56,977 nucleotides of DNA, taken from positions 1 to 56,977 of the forward strand of contig JAMOTK010000012.1 in the NCBI GenBank assembly GCA_027062365.1, in the 5' to 3' direction. The DNA comes from Sulfurovum sp. (GTDB lineage: Bacteria; Campylobacterota; Campylobacteria; Campylobacterales; Sulfurovaceae). The notes under the pieces were generated by a model. The model was not told where the DNA came from. It saw only the letters and a list, made by a program, of their open reading frames with translations, and made no database searches. Of this stretch, positions 16,443 to 26,965 are shown piece by piece (position 1 is the first letter of the stretch; each line of letters starts with the position of its first letter). Made by a program: the position numbers and the translations under genes.

Positions 16443-17231
16443 ATGAAAAAAACAAGAATAGATTTACACAACCATACCACTCGCTGTAACCATGCCCAAG
16501 GCACGATAGATGGGTATATCCAAAGAGCGATAGAACTTGGCATTGATATTTATGGCTTTAGCGAACATGCTCCTATGGATTTTGATACACATTATAGGCT
16601 CTCTTTTGATGAGATGGAAGCTTATCAAAAAGATGTGCTTGATGCCAAAGAAAAATATAAAGAAGAGATACAAATTTTATTTGGCTATGAAGTAGATTAT
16701 CTGCCCAACTATATGGATAAGCGTGTGCTTGATGCCAAAGTGGATTATCTTATTGGGTCGGTGCATTTTATTGATAAATGGGGTTTTGATAATCCTGAAT
16801 TTATTGGAGGATGGAAAGACAAATCTATCGATGAAATTTGGGTGGCGTATTTTGAAGCCATTGAAAATATGGCAAAGACGGGCTATTTTGATATAGTGGG
16901 GCATTTTGACCTTATCAAAGTCTTTAAATTTATGCCATCAAAAGATATACGGCTTCTTGCCAAAAACGCACTAAAAGCCATCAAAAAAGCCAATATGGTC
17001 TTAGAAATCAATACAGCAGGACTACGCAAACCTATTGAGGAACTTTATCCTTCTCAAACACTTTTAGAACTTGCCTATAGTTTGGATATACCTATTACCT
17101 TCTCTTCGGATGCCCACGCAGTAGCACAAGTGGGACTCAATTATACAAAAGCAATACAGATGGCAAAAGAAGTTGGATATAGCCAAGCTGTTACTTTTCA
17201 AGGACGAGATAAACAATTGATTACTTTTTAG
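16443..17231 (+). CDS. hisK: PHP-domain histidinol-phosphatase
   Basis: A 262-residue PHP-superfamily phosphoesterase. The metal-binding motifs are DLHNHTTRC near the N terminus, FSEHAPM, FDIVGHFDLIK in the middle and FSSDAHA near the C terminus. The length and the 'SEHAP' block fit the HisK/HisJ histidinol-phosphatase group, which performs the penultimate dephosphorylation in histidine synthesis. No other his gene is adjacent, so the substrate is assigned by family only. It is a single gene followed closely by glnA, which has its own leader. Confidence 0.82.
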   Translation: MKKTRIDLHNHTTRCNHAQGTIDGYIQRAIELGIDIYGFSEHAPMDFDTHYRLSFDEMEAYQKDVLDAKEKYKEEIQILFGYEVDYLPNYMDKRVLDAKVDYLIGSVHFIDKWGFDNPEFIGGWKDKSIDEIWVAYFEAIENMAKTGYFDIVGHFDLIKVFKFMPSKDIRLLAKNALKAIKKANMVLEINTAGLRKPIEELYPSQTLLELAYSLDIPITFSSDAHAVAQVGLNYTKAIQMAKEVGYSQAVTFQGRDKQLITF

Positions 17232-17303
17232 GCATAAACATTGATACTCCTAACTCTTTAATAGGTATACTAATGAGATAAAATTAAATTTAGGAGCGTT
17301 AAA

Positions 17304-18734
17304 ATGGGTACATTTGTCAATAACAAAGACGAGTTTTATAAATATTGTGAAGAAAATGAGGTAGAATTTGTAGATTTTAGATTTACAGATATTAAAGGTG
17401 CTTGGCATCATATTTCTTACCGTATGTCAGCAGTTGAAGCGTCTATGATAGAGGCAGGACTTCCTTTTGATGGTTCATCTATTGAAAATTGGCAACCAAT
17501 CAACAAATCAGACATGCTTCTCAAACCTGATGTAGAAAGTGCTTTCCTTGACCCTTTTACAGCCGATAGTACAGTGATTGTTATCTGTGATGTGTATGAT
17601 ATTTATGAAAATGAACTTTATGCAAAATGTCCTCGTTCAATCGCTAAGAAAACACTTAAATATATGGAAGACGAAGGATTTGCTGATGATGCTTTCTTTG
17701 GTCCAGAAAATGAATTCTTTATCTTTGATGATGTCAAAATCACTATGGGTATCAACGAATCAGGGTACAGAGTAGATTCTGAAGAAGGTGAGTGGAATGA
17801 CAATACCAATATGGGTGATATTGGTAACATGGGTCACAGACCTAGAACAAAAGGTGGGTATTTTCCAACTATGCCTACAGACTCTATGGTAGATTTACGT
17901 GCTGAAATGATGTTGCTTCTTGAAGAAGTAGGTCTTACAGTGATGCTAGGTCACCACGAAGTTGCACAAGCACAAGGTGAAATTGGTATCAAATATGGTG
18001 GACTTATTGAAGCTGCTGATAATGTACAAAAATATAAATATGTTGTTAAAATGGTTGCGCACCTCAATGGTAAGACAGCAACATTCATGCCAAAACCACT
18101 CTTTGGAGACAATGGTAACGGTATGCACGTACACCAATCACTTTGGAAAAATGGTAAAAACCTTTTCTATCAAGAAGGCGAATATGCAAACCTTTCTCCA
18201 ATGGCACTACAATACCTTGGTGGAATTTTTAAGCATTCTGCTGCTGTTGCATCATTTACAAATCCAAGTACAAACTCTTATAAGAGACTTATCCCTGGAT
18301 ATGAAGCACCATCAATTTTAACATATTCAAGCCAAAACCGTTCGGCTGCATGTCGTATTCCTTATGGAGCTGGAGAGATGGCTACTAGAATTGAGACACG
18401 TTTCCCAGATTCTACTGCTTGTCCTTACCTTTGTTTCTCTGTGCTTATGTTAGCAGGACTTGATGGTATCAAAAATAACTACATTCCAGTTGGACCAATG
18501 GATGAAGATTTATTTGAACTCTCTTTAGATGAAATTAGAGAAAAAAATATCCCTCAAATGCCTCACACACTAAGAGAAGCACTTGAAGGACTTATAGAAG
18601 ACCACGACTTCTTACTTCCTGTCATGACACAAGACTTTGTAGATACCTACCAACACTACCAATTTGAACGTCAAGTTCAACCAGATGAAGCAAGACCAAC
18701 AGCGTTTGAATTTCAATCAACGTACTCTTGTTAA
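17304..18734 (+). CDS. glnA: Glutamine synthetase type I
   Basis: A 476-residue GSI that condenses glutamate and ammonia with ATP. Beta-grasp residues DGSSIENW lie near the N terminus, [10 protein letters not shown] supplies metal ligands, GNGMHVHQS is the ATP/glutamate block and [11 protein letters not shown] the C-terminal signature. At the position of the adenylylated Tyr (NLYDLP in enterics) this protein has DLFELS with Phe404, so GlnE-type control is not expected; the same loss is known in Helicobacter pylori. The ATG follows TAGGAG. A possible promoter is TTGATA (17241-17246) and TATACT (17266-17271), with a long 19-base spacer. Confidence 0.96.
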   Translation: MGTFVNNKDEFYKYCEENEVEFVDFRFTDIKGAWHHISYRMSAVEASMIEAGLPFDGSSIENWQPINKSDMLLKPDVESAFLDPFTADSTVIVICDVYDIYENELYAKCPRSIAKKTLKYMEDEGFADDAFFGPENEFFIFDDVKITMGINESGYRVDSEEGEWNDNTNMGDIGNMGHRPRTKGGYFPTMPTDSMVDLRAEMMLLLEEVGLTVMLGHHEVAQAQGEIGIKYGGLIEAADNVQKYKYVVKMVAHLNGKTATFMPKPLFGDNGNGMHVHQSLWKNGKNLFYQEGEYANLSPMALQYLGGIFKHSAAVASFTNPSTNSYKRLIPGYEAPSILTYSSQNRSAACRIPYGAGEMATRIETRFPDSTACPYLCFSVLMLAGLDGIKNNYIPVGPMDEDLFELSLDEIREKNIPQMPHTLREALEGLIEDHDFLLPVMTQDFVDTYQHYQFERQVQPDEARPTAFEFQSTYSC

Positions 18735-18739
18735 TCCCT

Positions 18740-18757
18740 TTCGAGCTTCGGCTCGGA
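18740..18757 (+). terminator. UUCG-loop hairpin after glnA
   Basis: CGAGC-TTCG-GCTCG forms a five-bp stem with a stable UUCG tetraloop (18742-18755), extendable by weaker pairs. The downstream stretch is T-rich (CTTCTTTATTTCT) but not a clean T run, so termination may be partial and some transcript may read into murD. Confidence 0.6.
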
Positions 18758-18804
18758 ACTTCTTTATTTCTCTCTAAAATCTCCCATTATTACAAGGCTA
18801 TATC

Positions 18805-20013
18805 ATGACAAAACCAACACTCTTTGGCTATGGACTTACCACCAAAGCAATCGCCCATAAACTCGGTGGAGAATGTCTGTTTTTTGATGACAATACCACT
18901 GTAACCTATAGGGATAAAGAAAATAATACTATTTGTCCCTCTTCTTTGTTTGACCCTGATAAAAGTGACTTAGAAGTGACCACACCTAGTCTTAAACCCA
19001 CACATCCACTGATACAATCTGCCAAAAACCTACTGAGTGAATATGATTATTTTGCAAAAGAAATGCCTTTTAGTATTTGGATTTCAGGGACAAATGGCAA
19101 AACTACTACCACACAAATGCTTACCCATCTATTGGCTAAAAAAGGTGCAATAAATGGAGGTAATATCGGTACACCCTTGGCTGAACTAGATACAAATAGC
19201 CCAATATGGATACTAGAATCTAGCTCTTTTACCTTACATCATACCCATATAGCCTCACCAAATATCTATCTTTTACTCCCTATCACCCCCGACCATCTCG
19301 ATTGGCATGGGACAGAAGAGTCCTATACAGCAGATAAACTAGCCCCACTGCTTACGATGAAAGAAGGAGAACTAGCCCTTATACCCAAAGGATTGGATAT
19401 TCCTAAGACACATGCCTATGTGGTAGAGTATGATAGTGATGCCTTTTTGTGTGAGTATTTTGGTCTTGATGCGTCAAAACTTCACTATAAAGGTGCATTT
19501 TTACAAGATGCCCTCCTCTCTTTAGCCATTAGCAAAGTACTCTTTGATGAGAGTGATTATGCTTTGCTCAATACTTTTACACGTGATTCCCATAGACAAG
19601 AGGAGCTAAAAGATGCAAAAGGTCGACTTTGGGTGAATGATTCAAAGGCTACCAACCTAGATGCAACCCTACAAGCACTCAAAGGCTACGCAGATAAGCC
19701 TATTCATCTTATCTTAGGTGGAGAAGATAAAGGGGTAGATTTGACCCCACTTTTTGAACGTATGCAAACCCTAAAGCTTACATTATATAGCATAGGCAAA
19801 AATCACGATAAGATTGTGCTTCTTGCAACACAGTATGGCATAGAAGTCATCCATGCACACACGATTGAAAATGCTGTTGTAGCCATAGACCAAAGACTTT
19901 TAGAAAATGAAATAGCCCTCTTATCTCCTGCTGCTGCTAGTTTTGACCAATTTAATTCATATAAGCATCGAGGAGAAACTTTTTTGGAACTTGTCAAAAA
20001 CCTAAAAAAATAA
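18805..20013 (+). CDS. murD: UDP-N-acetylmuramoylalanine--D-glutamate ligase
   Basis: A 402-residue Mur ligase adding D-glutamate to UDP-MurNAc-L-Ala in the cytoplasm. The ATP loop is SGTNGKTTTTQML, the central domain includes ILESSSFTLHH and PDHLDWHG, and the C-terminal domain begins with NDSKATNLDATLQAL, the MurD substrate signature. It is shorter than the Escherichia coli enzyme, as is usual in Campylobacterota. It is the only cell-wall gene here; it follows glnA at 70 bases and ends in a strong terminator that overlaps its last codons. Confidence 0.94.
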   Translation: MTKPTLFGYGLTTKAIAHKLGGECLFFDDNTTVTYRDKENNTICPSSLFDPDKSDLEVTTPSLKPTHPLIQSAKNLLSEYDYFAKEMPFSIWISGTNGKTTTTQMLTHLLAKKGAINGGNIGTPLAELDTNSPIWILESSSFTLHHTHIASPNIYLLLPITPDHLDWHGTEESYTADKLAPLLTMKEGELALIPKGLDIPKTHAYVVEYDSDAFLCEYFGLDASKLHYKGAFLQDALLSLAISKVLFDESDYALLNTFTRDSHRQEELKDAKGRLWVNDSKATNLDATLQALKGYADKPIHLILGGEDKGVDLTPLFERMQTLKLTLYSIGKNHDKIVLLATQYGIEVIHAHTIENAVVAIDQRLLENEIALLSPAAASFDQFNSYKHRGETFLELVKNLKK

Positions 20014-20031
20014 CTCTTTTTTAGGTTTTTT
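19996..20031 (+). terminator. Rho-independent terminator of murD
   Basis: AAAACCTAAAAAA pairs with TTTTTTAGGTTTT around a loop containing the murD stop codon, followed by a T-rich tail. The stem begins inside the last codons of murD. The A/T symmetry means it could also act on the opposite strand. Confidence 0.8.
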
Positions 20032-20106
20032 GGATTTCTTACCTTTTTCTTAAGTTTAAGCCGTTATAATTCTACCACTTAAATGACATCTTGTCTTTTA
20101 AAGCGT

Positions 20107-20181
20107 GGCTCGGTAGCTCAGGGGTAGAGCAAAGGATTGAAAATCCTTGTGTCGACAGTTCGATTCTGTCTCGAGCCACCA
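20107..20181 (+). tRNA. tRNA-Phe (anticodon GAA)
   Basis: A 75-nt tRNA with acceptor GGCTCGG/TCGAGCC, D arm GCTC...GAGC, anticodon stem AAGGA/TCCTT around loop TTGAAAA, T arm GACAG-TTCGATT-CTGTC, discriminator A and encoded CCA. It lies alone between murD and the porin gene. Confidence 0.96.
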
Positions 20182-20398
20182 TCTTATTTAATCCTCAATT
20201 TATTTTACACTTATACCTTAATTTCAAATCATTCATAAACTATTTACTTATCTTTAATTAAAATAACAAAATACACCTTTCTTTCCTTAAAGTAACTATA
20301 CTTTTAGACAAGATATAGACTCCTTAACCTACTTTAAATCTTTATATACACCGTATAGACGGCACTTCTACGGCATATTGACAATTCATTAACTTTTT

Positions 20399-20437
20399 AT
20401 TAATGATATTGACATTAATAAACAAACATGCTATAAT
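20399..20437 (+). promoter_or_regulatory. Strong sigma-70 promoter of the porin with a dyad over the -35
   Basis: TTGACA (20409-20414) and TATAAT (20432-20437) are consensus boxes with an exact 17-base spacer. The inverted repeat ATTAATG-N7-CATTAAT (20399-20419) straddles the -35, a likely operator. A second TTGACA lies at 20378-20383. The rest of the 20182-20473 gap is AT-rich and without a gene. Confidence 0.8.
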
Positions 20438-20473
20438 TCTGTTGTATTCAAACAAAATTTCAAGGAGATTACA

Positions 20474-21721
20474 ATGAAAAAAATATTATTACTCTCAGTA
20501 GTAGCGTCAACAATGATTATGGCAGGTGGAGATATTACTCCAGTTGAACCAGTAATAGAAACACCAGCAGTGGTAGAAGCATCAGGTTGGGATTATACAG
20601 GACAAGGTGTACTTTATACACAAACTGTAGATTCAGCTGGAAACAATGACCTTTTTAGTGATGAAACAACTTATGCAGGTTGGGGTCTTCAATTAGGAGC
20701 AACTAACTCTGATGTATTTGCTGGTATCGGTGCAGGTGTTGAAGTTTCTGGTATTGTTGCTAGTAGTGAAGCAGGATTTTATACAGGTGGTGGAAATGCA
20801 GGTACTACATCTGGTGGTATTACACAAGCTTACTTAACTTACGGAGCAGGTTCTACTAGCTTTAAAGTGGGTCGTCAACAACTTCCAAAATCACTTTCTC
20901 CATTTGCATTCTCAGAAGGTTGGCAAGTATTCAAAAATACATTTGATGCCGCTTTAGTAGTAAACTCTTCAATCCCAAATACTACGCTTGTATATGCAGC
21001 CGTTGTTAACTCTAATGGGTCTGTTGGTGATTATCTAAATGAAGATGCATTTACTCAAATCAATGAAAATGGTGATGTAGTTCACATGGTAACTGCTCAA
21101 AATAAATCTATTGATGGTTTAACATTGACTGGTTCATTCTACTTCGCTCCTGACTTTGCAAAAGATGGTAATGACCTTTCAGTTATCTGGGGTGATGCTA
21201 AGTATAATGCTGGTTCATTTAATCTAGCTCTTCAAGGTGGACAAATTGACCCAGATAGTTTAGGTGAAACTACAACTGCATTTGGTGGTAAAATTGGTGC
21301 TAAATTTGGTATGTTTACAGCAATGGCAGCATATTCATCTGTAGATGAAGATGGTCTTGTAGGTATCACTAACTTTGGAACAGGTGTTAAATCTCCACTT
21401 TATACTCAAATGGTTCTTAACAACGTTGGTCAATATCACGCTGCTCCAGGTTCTGAGTTCGTAAAAGTTGGTGGTGCTGCTAAAACTTCTGTTGGTACAT
21501 TTAAAGCTTACTTCGGTGCAGGAACAAATGATTCTGATGAAACTAAAGGTGACTATACTCAACTAGATTTAATGTATGTTAAACAAATCACAGAGAATGT
21601 TAAATTCTTTGCTGCTTATGTTTATACTGATGATGATATGTACACTGATGCTACTGCTACAGGTGTAAGACCATCAGAAAATAACTTCGTTCGTTTCTGG
21701 GCAAGATATAACTTTAACTAA
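20474..21721 (+). CDS. Major outer membrane porin (MOMP-like)
   Basis: A 415-residue secreted protein with a signal peptide (MKKILLLSVVASTMIMA, cleavage near residue 17-19) and a long run of alternating beta strands rich in Gly, Thr, Tyr and Asn, ending in VRFWARYNFN with the C-terminal Phe-x-aromatic pattern used for BAM recognition (Phe then Asn last). It probably forms a general diffusion channel. Promoter, AAGGAG ribosome binding site and terminator are all strong, and codons are those of a highly expressed gene (GGT, GCT, AAC). Exact porin family (Campylobacter MOMP or OprD-like) cannot be fixed from sequence alone. Confidence 0.83.
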   Translation: MKKILLLSVVASTMIMAGGDITPVEPVIETPAVVEASGWDYTGQGVLYTQTVDSAGNNDLFSDETTYAGWGLQLGATNSDVFAGIGAGVEVSGIVASSEAGFYTGGGNAGTTSGGITQAYLTYGAGSTSFKVGRQQLPKSLSPFAFSEGWQVFKNTFDAALVVNSSIPNTTLVYAAVVNSNGSVGDYLNEDAFTQINENGDVVHMVTAQNKSIDGLTLTGSFYFAPDFAKDGNDLSVIWGDAKYNAGSFNLALQGGQIDPDSLGETTTAFGGKIGAKFGMFTAMAAYSSVDEDGLVGITNFGTGVKSPLYTQMVLNNVGQYHAAPGSEFVKVGGAAKTSVGTFKAYFGAGTNDSDETKGDYTQLDLMYVKQITENVKFFAAYVYTDDDMYTDATATGVRPSENNFVRFWARYNFN

Positions 21722-21752
21722 GCATTACGCTTAAACAAGTATATCAACCTTT

Positions 21753-21785
21753 AGAGTTTAGGCTTTTGCCTAAGCTCTTTTTTTT
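21753..21785 (+). terminator. Rho-independent terminator of the porin gene
   Basis: AGAGTTTAGGC-TTTT-GCCTAAGCTCT forms an 11-bp stem (one mismatch) with a four-base loop, followed by eight or more T residues. A textbook intrinsic terminator. Confidence 0.9.
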
Positions 21786-21881
21786 ATCCCCCTTTTTTAT
21801 CTCCTTTCTTTTTTATCCCCTTTCTTTTCGCTATAATACGGTATATATCTAACAATCAAATCTAATATCGAGAAATAACTT

Positions 21882-23201
21882 ATGTCAAATACTAAAAAAC
21901 TACACCTAGTCAGTCTAGGATGCACCAAAAACCTTGTCGATTCAGAAGTGATGCTTGGTCGTCTTAAAGAGTATGAAATCACAGATGACAATACCATTGC
22001 TGATGTCATCATCGTCAATACCTGTGGATTTATCGATGCTGCCAAAGAAGAGAGTATCAATACCGTACTCAATCTACATGATACACGTAAAGAAAATGCC
22101 ATCTTGGTCATGTCAGGCTGTCTTACCGAGCGTTACCGTGAAGAGCTTCAAGCTGATATGCCTGAGGTGGATATATTTACAGGAGTGGGTGACTACGAAA
22201 AGATAGATGCACTTATCGCTTCTAAACAAAGTACCTTTTCTCCAGAGGTCTATCTGGCAACCGAAAATTCGGGTAGGGTTATCACGGGGTCTAACTACCA
22301 TGCCTATATCAAGATAGCAGAAGGGTGTAATCAAGCCTGTTCTTTTTGTGCAATACCCTCATTTAAGGGTAAACTCCATTCTCGTTCACTCTCTTCTATC
22401 GTCAAAGAAGTAGAAATGCTTATCGCTAAAGGCTACTATGATTTCTCTTTTATCTCACAAGATTCTTCTAGCTATGGACGTGATATGAAGCTCTCCGACG
22501 GACTCCTCTCTTTGGTCAAAAAGATAGAAACACTAGAGGGTATTACCTCAGCACGTATTTTATATCTCTATCCTAGTACGACCACATTTGCACTCATTGA
22601 TGCTATCTCTGATTCACCTGTCTTTCAAACCTACTTTGATATGCCTATTCAACATATTGAAGATACGATGCTCAAAACCATGAAACGTGGGTTTGGGGAA
22701 GAAAAAACCATAGCCCTACTAGAACACATGAAATCAAAACCCAATGCCTTTTTACGTACCTCGCTCATCGCAGGACACCCTACAGAAACCCAAGCACAGT
22801 TTGAAACACTTTGTGATTTCATGAAAACGTTTAAATTTGACCGATTTAACACCTTTAGCTACTCCAATGAAGAGACAACATCTGCGTATCAATTAGAGCA
22901 AATTTCCCAAGAGACTATCGATGAAAGAGCAGAAACTTTAGGTGCAATCGCAGAGATTTCTACAGAAGAGTCATTAGAAGCAATGGTAAATAAAACACTG
23001 ACACTAGTCATAGATAAAGAGAGTGATGAACATGAGTACCTACTCTCGGCTAGACCATTGGGATGGGCTGTAGATATAGATGGGGAGATTTTGATTAATG
23101 ATACTTCTGATTTACCTATCTCTTATGCACACTGTTATGAAGCCAAAATTACACAACGTGTAGGGATGCAACTTTTAGCCACATTAATCAAACCTTTATA
23201 G
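21882..23201 (+). CDS. rimO: Ribosomal protein S12 methylthiotransferase
   Basis: A 439-residue radical-SAM methylthiotransferase that modifies an Asp of ribosomal protein S12. The N-terminal UPF0004 domain opens with SLGCTKNLVDSEVMLG and has further Cys residues in VNTCGF and MSGCLTER. The radical-SAM cluster motif is CNQACSFC, followed by IPSFKGKLHSR, which is the RimO variant; MiaB has a different sequence (also present in this window at 25650-26948). A TRAM domain ends the protein. tilS follows after three bases, so the two are an operon. Confidence 0.94.
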   Translation: MSNTKKLHLVSLGCTKNLVDSEVMLGRLKEYEITDDNTIADVIIVNTCGFIDAAKEESINTVLNLHDTRKENAILVMSGCLTERYREELQADMPEVDIFTGVGDYEKIDALIASKQSTFSPEVYLATENSGRVITGSNYHAYIKIAEGCNQACSFCAIPSFKGKLHSRSLSSIVKEVEMLIAKGYYDFSFISQDSSSYGRDMKLSDGLLSLVKKIETLEGITSARILYLYPSTTTFALIDAISDSPVFQTYFDMPIQHIEDTMLKTMKRGFGEEKTIALLEHMKSKPNAFLRTSLIAGHPTETQAQFETLCDFMKTFKFDRFNTFSYSNEETTSAYQLEQISQETIDERAETLGAIAEISTEESLEAMVNKTLTLVIDKESDEHEYLLSARPLGWAVDIDGEILINDTSDLPISYAHCYEAKITQRVGMQLLATLIKPL

Positions 23202-23204
23202 TCC

Positions 23205-24179
23205 ATGCTAGTCTTTGATACAAGCATACTCAAAAACAAAAAAAACCTTTTGGCTTTTTCGGCAGGAGTAGACTCTTCTGCACTCTTTTTTTTACTTTTA
23301 GAACATAAAATTGATTTTGATATTGCCATTATAAACTATGCTACACGTCCCAATAGTGATAGAGAAGAGAGACATGCCCATGCCCTAGCCTCCAAATATA
23401 ATCTCCACTGCCATAGTATCAAAGCACCCTCTTTTAGCAAAGACTTCGAGAAACAAGCCAGAGACTTTCGTTATGGATTTTTTGATGCACTGATGACTAC
23501 AGAGGGCTACGATACCCTACTCACAGCCCACCAACTCAACGACCAGTTAGAATGGTTGATCATGCGTCTTAGTAAAGGGGCAGGGGTAAGTGAGCTTATT
23601 GGCTTAGACCCTATCAGTGTACGAAATGACTATTATTTAGTACGCCCTCTACTCTCTTGTACCAAAGAAGACTTAATAGCGTATCTTGATAAACATAGTC
23701 ACCCTTATTACATAGATGAGAGTAATTTTAGTCAAAAGTACGAACGTAACCGAGTGAGAAAACAATTTGCCAATAATTTTATGTCTGAATATGCTGAGGG
23801 TGTTTCACGTAGCTTTAATTACCTACGTAAAGACAAAGAAAATCTTGCCAAAGGATATATAGAAATTTATGCTGAAAAATCCCTACGTATCATTAGGCTT
23901 TATGATAGGACATTTAAAAGTAAAGCCATTGATATGTCACTTAAAACATTAGGATACCTCCTCTCAGCTTCACAACGTATACAAATAGAAAAAGAAAAAT
24001 CTATCGTCATTGCCAATACATGGGCGATAGAGATAGAAGATGATGTAGTCTATATTGCTCCGTATATCAAAGGTACGATGCCCAAAGTATTTAAAGAGAT
24101 ATGTCGAAAAGCACATATCCCTTCAAAAATCAGACCCTATCTATTTCAAGAAGGTATCAAACCTAGTGATGTCATTTAG
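23205..24179 (+). CDS. tilS: tRNA(Ile)-lysidine synthase
   Basis: A 324-residue PP-loop ATPase that places lysidine at C34 of tRNA-Ile(CAU), changing decoding from AUG to AUA. The PP-loop is [14 protein letters not shown] (SGGxDS in most members), followed by [12 protein letters not shown] and HQLNDQLEW. The protein has the short C-terminal region typical of Campylobacterota TilS. It starts three bases after rimO. Its 3' end overlaps the convergent recombinase gene by eight bases. Confidence 0.93.
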   Translation: MLVFDTSILKNKKNLLAFSAGVDSSALFFLLLEHKIDFDIAIINYATRPNSDREERHAHALASKYNLHCHSIKAPSFSKDFEKQARDFRYGFFDALMTTEGYDTLLTAHQLNDQLEWLIMRLSKGAGVSELIGLDPISVRNDYYLVRPLLSCTKEDLIAYLDKHSHPYYIDESNFSQKYERNRVRKQFANNFMSEYAEGVSRSFNYLRKDKENLAKGYIEIYAEKSLRIIRLYDRTFKSKAIDMSLKTLGYLLSASQRIQIEKEKSIVIANTWAIEIEDDVVYIAPYIKGTMPKVFKEICRKAHIPSKIRPYLFQEGIKPSDVI

Positions 24180-25005
24180 CCAAAGGATGGGCTTTCATAT
24201 AGTCTTGCATTTTTTTGGCTGTGCCTAATTTAGTATACACTTGTGTCGTAGCCATCGTTTTATGTCCTAAAAGTTCACTCACATCAGCTATCCTTGCACC
24301 ATTGTTGAGCAGATGTGTAGCAAAAGAGTGGCGTAATTGATGGGGTGTGGCTTTTAATCCTTGCCTTTGAAATACCTTGCCTAGTCTATAGCGTAACTGT
24401 GCCGTATTCATAGGAGCATTTCCTTTTTCAAAAAGATATATTCTTGGATTTTCATTTTTAATATAGGCTTCAATGAGAGGGTAAATCGTTGCCAATAAAG
24501 GCAATTCTCTTATTTTATTGCCTTTTCCATTGACACGTATCCACTCTTTTTGAATATCATCCAATTTAAGATGGCTTAGTTCTGATATACGCAACCCTAG
24601 TCCATAAAGCATACAAAGCAATACTCTCTCTTGTAGATTGGCTTCATTGAGTACCTCTTCTATATAATGCTCTTCTATGGGCTTAGGAAGTGTAGGGGTA
24701 ACTTTAATTGAGGTATCCCCTATGAGTTTAATATTCTTGTCACATATATCTTCTAAATAATGCACAAAAGAACGTACAGCTGAAAGTTTTTTGCTAATGG
24801 TTCTTTTGGTATTGCGTACAATAGCAAAACGAAATGGGGTCATATCTATCGTATATTTTTGCTCAGAATCTTCAGAAATATGACTCACACGTATCATTTG
24901 GCGTAAAGCAATATCATAGGTAACGATAGATAGTTCTGAATACCCACGAATATCATAAAGATACACCAAAAAATCATCGGCTAAGCTATGAAAGGTATCT
25001 CTCAT
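24172..25005 (-). CDS. Tyrosine recombinase, XerC/XerD/XerH-like
   Basis: A 277-residue site-specific recombinase with an N-terminal SAM-like DNA-binding part (about 1-90) and a complete catalytic domain: Arg in GLGLRISEL, Lys in [11 protein letters not shown], His-x-x-Arg in TPHQLRHSF, His in ELLGHKTM and Tyr in TTQVYTKL. It is embedded in a core gene run and not next to any phage or integron genes, which suggests a chromosomal role such as dimer resolution at dif. It is shorter than the Helicobacter/Campylobacter XerH proteins I know (about 350 residues), so no symbol is given. It overlaps the upstream DUF374 gene by four bases. Confidence 0.83.
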   Translation of the reverse strand: MRDTFHSLADDFLVYLYDIRGYSELSIVTYDIALRQMIRVSHISEDSEQKYTIDMTPFRFAIVRNTKRTISKKLSAVRSFVHYLEDICDKNIKLIGDTSIKVTPTLPKPIEEHYIEEVLNEANLQERVLLCMLYGLGLRISELSHLKLDDIQKEWIRVNGKGNKIRELPLLATIYPLIEAYIKNENPRIYLFEKGNAPMNTAQLRYRLGKVFQRQGLKATPHQLRHSFATHLLNNGARIADVSELLGHKTMATTQVYTKLGTAKKMQDYMKAHPLAK

Positions 25006-25634
25006 AACATCGTATGGGCTAACATTTTTTCGGACAAATAGGCTTTTGCCTCTTCCTCTGTCATCCCTTCTAAGGAGAGACTTTGCATATAAAAATCCAC
25101 AAGAGCAAAAGGTTTAGGAATAATAAACTTATCCCAACTCTTTAACTGCCAATAATGAGAAGCCTTAAAACTCATCACAAAGATAGGAAGCTTACTTTTA
25201 AGAGCAATACCCACAGCACCATCACTCATCTTATGCCTAGGACCTTTGGGTCCATCAGGGGTGATAAGCACTTCTTCCCCTGATTTAATACGCCTAAAAG
25301 CTTGAATCAAGACTTGTTTTGCACCCTTACGAGAAGAGCCTCGTAATGCCCCTATCTTTAGAAACCCCAATGCCCCTGCGATGAGTGCCCCATCAAAATG
25401 GGCAGAGATAATAGCACAAGCAGGTTGTGTCTTGTGGATATATCGGTACGCTTGGGGTGTCATACAAAGCTCACCATGCCATGTGACACAGACGTGTTGT
25501 TCTTCTCCTATAGGCGTGACAAAATGAAATTTTTTACGTGTACTGTACCAAATAATACGAATAAGCAGATAAAGCAATATCGGTAAAATAAACTGCCCTA
25601 TTTGGCGTAAAAATATTTTTAGATATGCTTTCAT
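25002..25634 (-). CDS. DUF374 lysophospholipid acyltransferase-family protein
   Basis: A 210-residue membrane-associated protein. An N-terminal hydrophobic stretch (about 10-28) is followed by the DUF374 pattern: [25 protein letters not shown], and [13 protein letters not shown], resembling the acyltransferase HxxxxD and EGTRS-like blocks. Members are thought to transfer acyl chains to lipid A or lysophospholipid, but substrate is unproven. It lies 16 bases after miaB on the same strand, the order also known in Helicobacter pylori (HP0269-HP0270 region). Confidence 0.83.
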   Translation of the reverse strand: MKAYLKIFLRQIGQFILPILLYLLIRIIWYSTRKKFHFVTPIGEEQHVCVTWHGELCMTPQAYRYIHKTQPACAIISAHFDGALIAGALGFLKIGALRGSSRKGAKQVLIQAFRRIKSGEEVLITPDGPKGPRHKMSDGAVGIALKSKLPIFVMSFKASHYWQLKSWDKFIIPKPFALVDFYMQSLSLEGMTEEEAKAYLSEKMLAHTML

Positions 25635-25649
25635 ATAAAGAGATAAAGC

Positions 25650-26948
25650 TTAGAGCAATACACCATCAAGTGCACCCCTAGAGGTTTTGATGACTTTTAC
25701 TTCTACGATTTGTCCTAATAGCTCTTCGCTACCCTCTACAAAAAAGAGTTTACCATCATCGCTACGCCCAGAGACTCTAGCATTGGCTTTGAGTTCATCA
25801 AAATAAACTTTGTGTATTTTACCCATTTGAGCATCCATAAGTTCATCTATGATTTCTGTATGTCTTGATTGAAGTCTAGTAAGCCTAGCCCCTGATACAC
25901 TATTCTCAATTTGGTTTGTAAAATCAGCCGCTTCGGTATGAGGTCGTGCTGAGTACTTAAAAGAAAACATTTGCTCAAAGCGTACATGGTTGAGGACTTC
26001 CATCGTAGCGTCAAAGTCAGCCTCACTCTCGTTAGGAAACCCTACAATAACATCAGTAGAGATAGTAGCTTCAGGACACAAAGCACGTATCTTGTCACAA
26101 CGATTGATAAAGTTTTCTTTTGTGTATCCTCTTTTCATTGCTTTGAGGAGTGAAGTAGAACCACTTTGAAGAGGTACATGAATTTGTTTACATATTTTAG
26201 GATTAGATGCAAACTCTTGAAGAAAAGCATCATCCATGTGTAAAGGGTGAGGAGAGGTAAAACGGATACGCTCTAAGCCCTCGATGAGAGAAATATTTTG
26301 TAAAAGTGCTGTGAAGTCACATTTCTCTTTAGGGTCAGCAAAGCGTCTTCCATAGTTGTTTACATTTTGACCTAAAAGCATGACCTCTTTAGCCCCAGTT
26401 AACACGGCTTTTTCTATCTCTTGGATAATTAGATGTGAGGGGATAGAGATTTCATCCCCACGTGTAGCAGGAACGATACAAAAAGTACATGCTTTATCAC
26501 AACCTATAGAGATATTGACCATCGCTTTAAAAGGATTGCTTCTATACTCAGCAAAATCATAGCTACTCTCATCAAAATCTGTACTTATCTCGACAGCATG
26601 TTTTTTATCTACCACATCTTTAATCTTAGAGACATTTCTAGCACCCAATACAAAGTCTACAGAAGGCGCTCTTTTGATAATCTCTTTGCCTAGATGTGAG
26701 GCAGTACATCCTGTGACACCTATCTTTGCTCCCTCTTTTTTGTGTTTATTAAATACACCGATTTCAGAAAAGAGTTTTGCTACAGGTTTTTCACGTACAG
26801 AACAGGTATTAATGATGATAAGGTCAGCTTCTTTGAGGTTTTGCGTTAGTTCGTAGGGTTCTTTTTGATTAAGCTCTGCAATCATGTGTTCGCTATCTCG
26901 AACATTCATTGCACAACCTAATGTTTCTATAAATAATTTCTTGGACAA
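25650..26948 (-). CDS. miaB: tRNA-2-methylthio-N6-dimethylallyladenosine synthase
   Basis: A 432-residue radical-SAM methylthiotransferase that adds a methylthio group to i6A37 of tRNAs. The N-terminal domain opens [14 protein letters not shown] with Cys also in INTCSVRE and VTGCTASH. The radical-SAM motif is CDKACTFC followed by IVPATRGDE, the MiaB form. TRAM domain at the C terminus. It is preceded by the HP0268-like gene and followed by the DUF374 gene, so three minus-strand genes likely share a transcript. Confidence 0.95.
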   Translation of the reverse strand: MSKKLFIETLGCAMNVRDSEHMIAELNQKEPYELTQNLKEADLIIINTCSVREKPVAKLFSEIGVFNKHKKEGAKIGVTGCTASHLGKEIIKRAPSVDFVLGARNVSKIKDVVDKKHAVEISTDFDESSYDFAEYRSNPFKAMVNISIGCDKACTFCIVPATRGDEISIPSHLIIQEIEKAVLTGAKEVMLLGQNVNNYGRRFADPKEKCDFTALLQNISLIEGLERIRFTSPHPLHMDDAFLQEFASNPKICKQIHVPLQSGSTSLLKAMKRGYTKENFINRCDKIRALCPEATISTDVIVGFPNESEADFDATMEVLNHVRFEQMFSFKYSARPHTEAADFTNQIENSVSGARLTRLQSRHTEIIDELMDAQMGKIHKVYFDELKANARVSGRSDDGKLFFVEGSEELLGQIVEVKVIKTSRGALDGVLL

Positions 26949-26965
26949 TTAAATTTCTCTATCTT

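Noticed and set aside
24172-25005. Integron or phage integrase
   Set aside because: All catalytic residues are present but there are no attachment sites, cassettes or phage genes nearby; it sits in a core gene run, so a Xer-type role is more likely.
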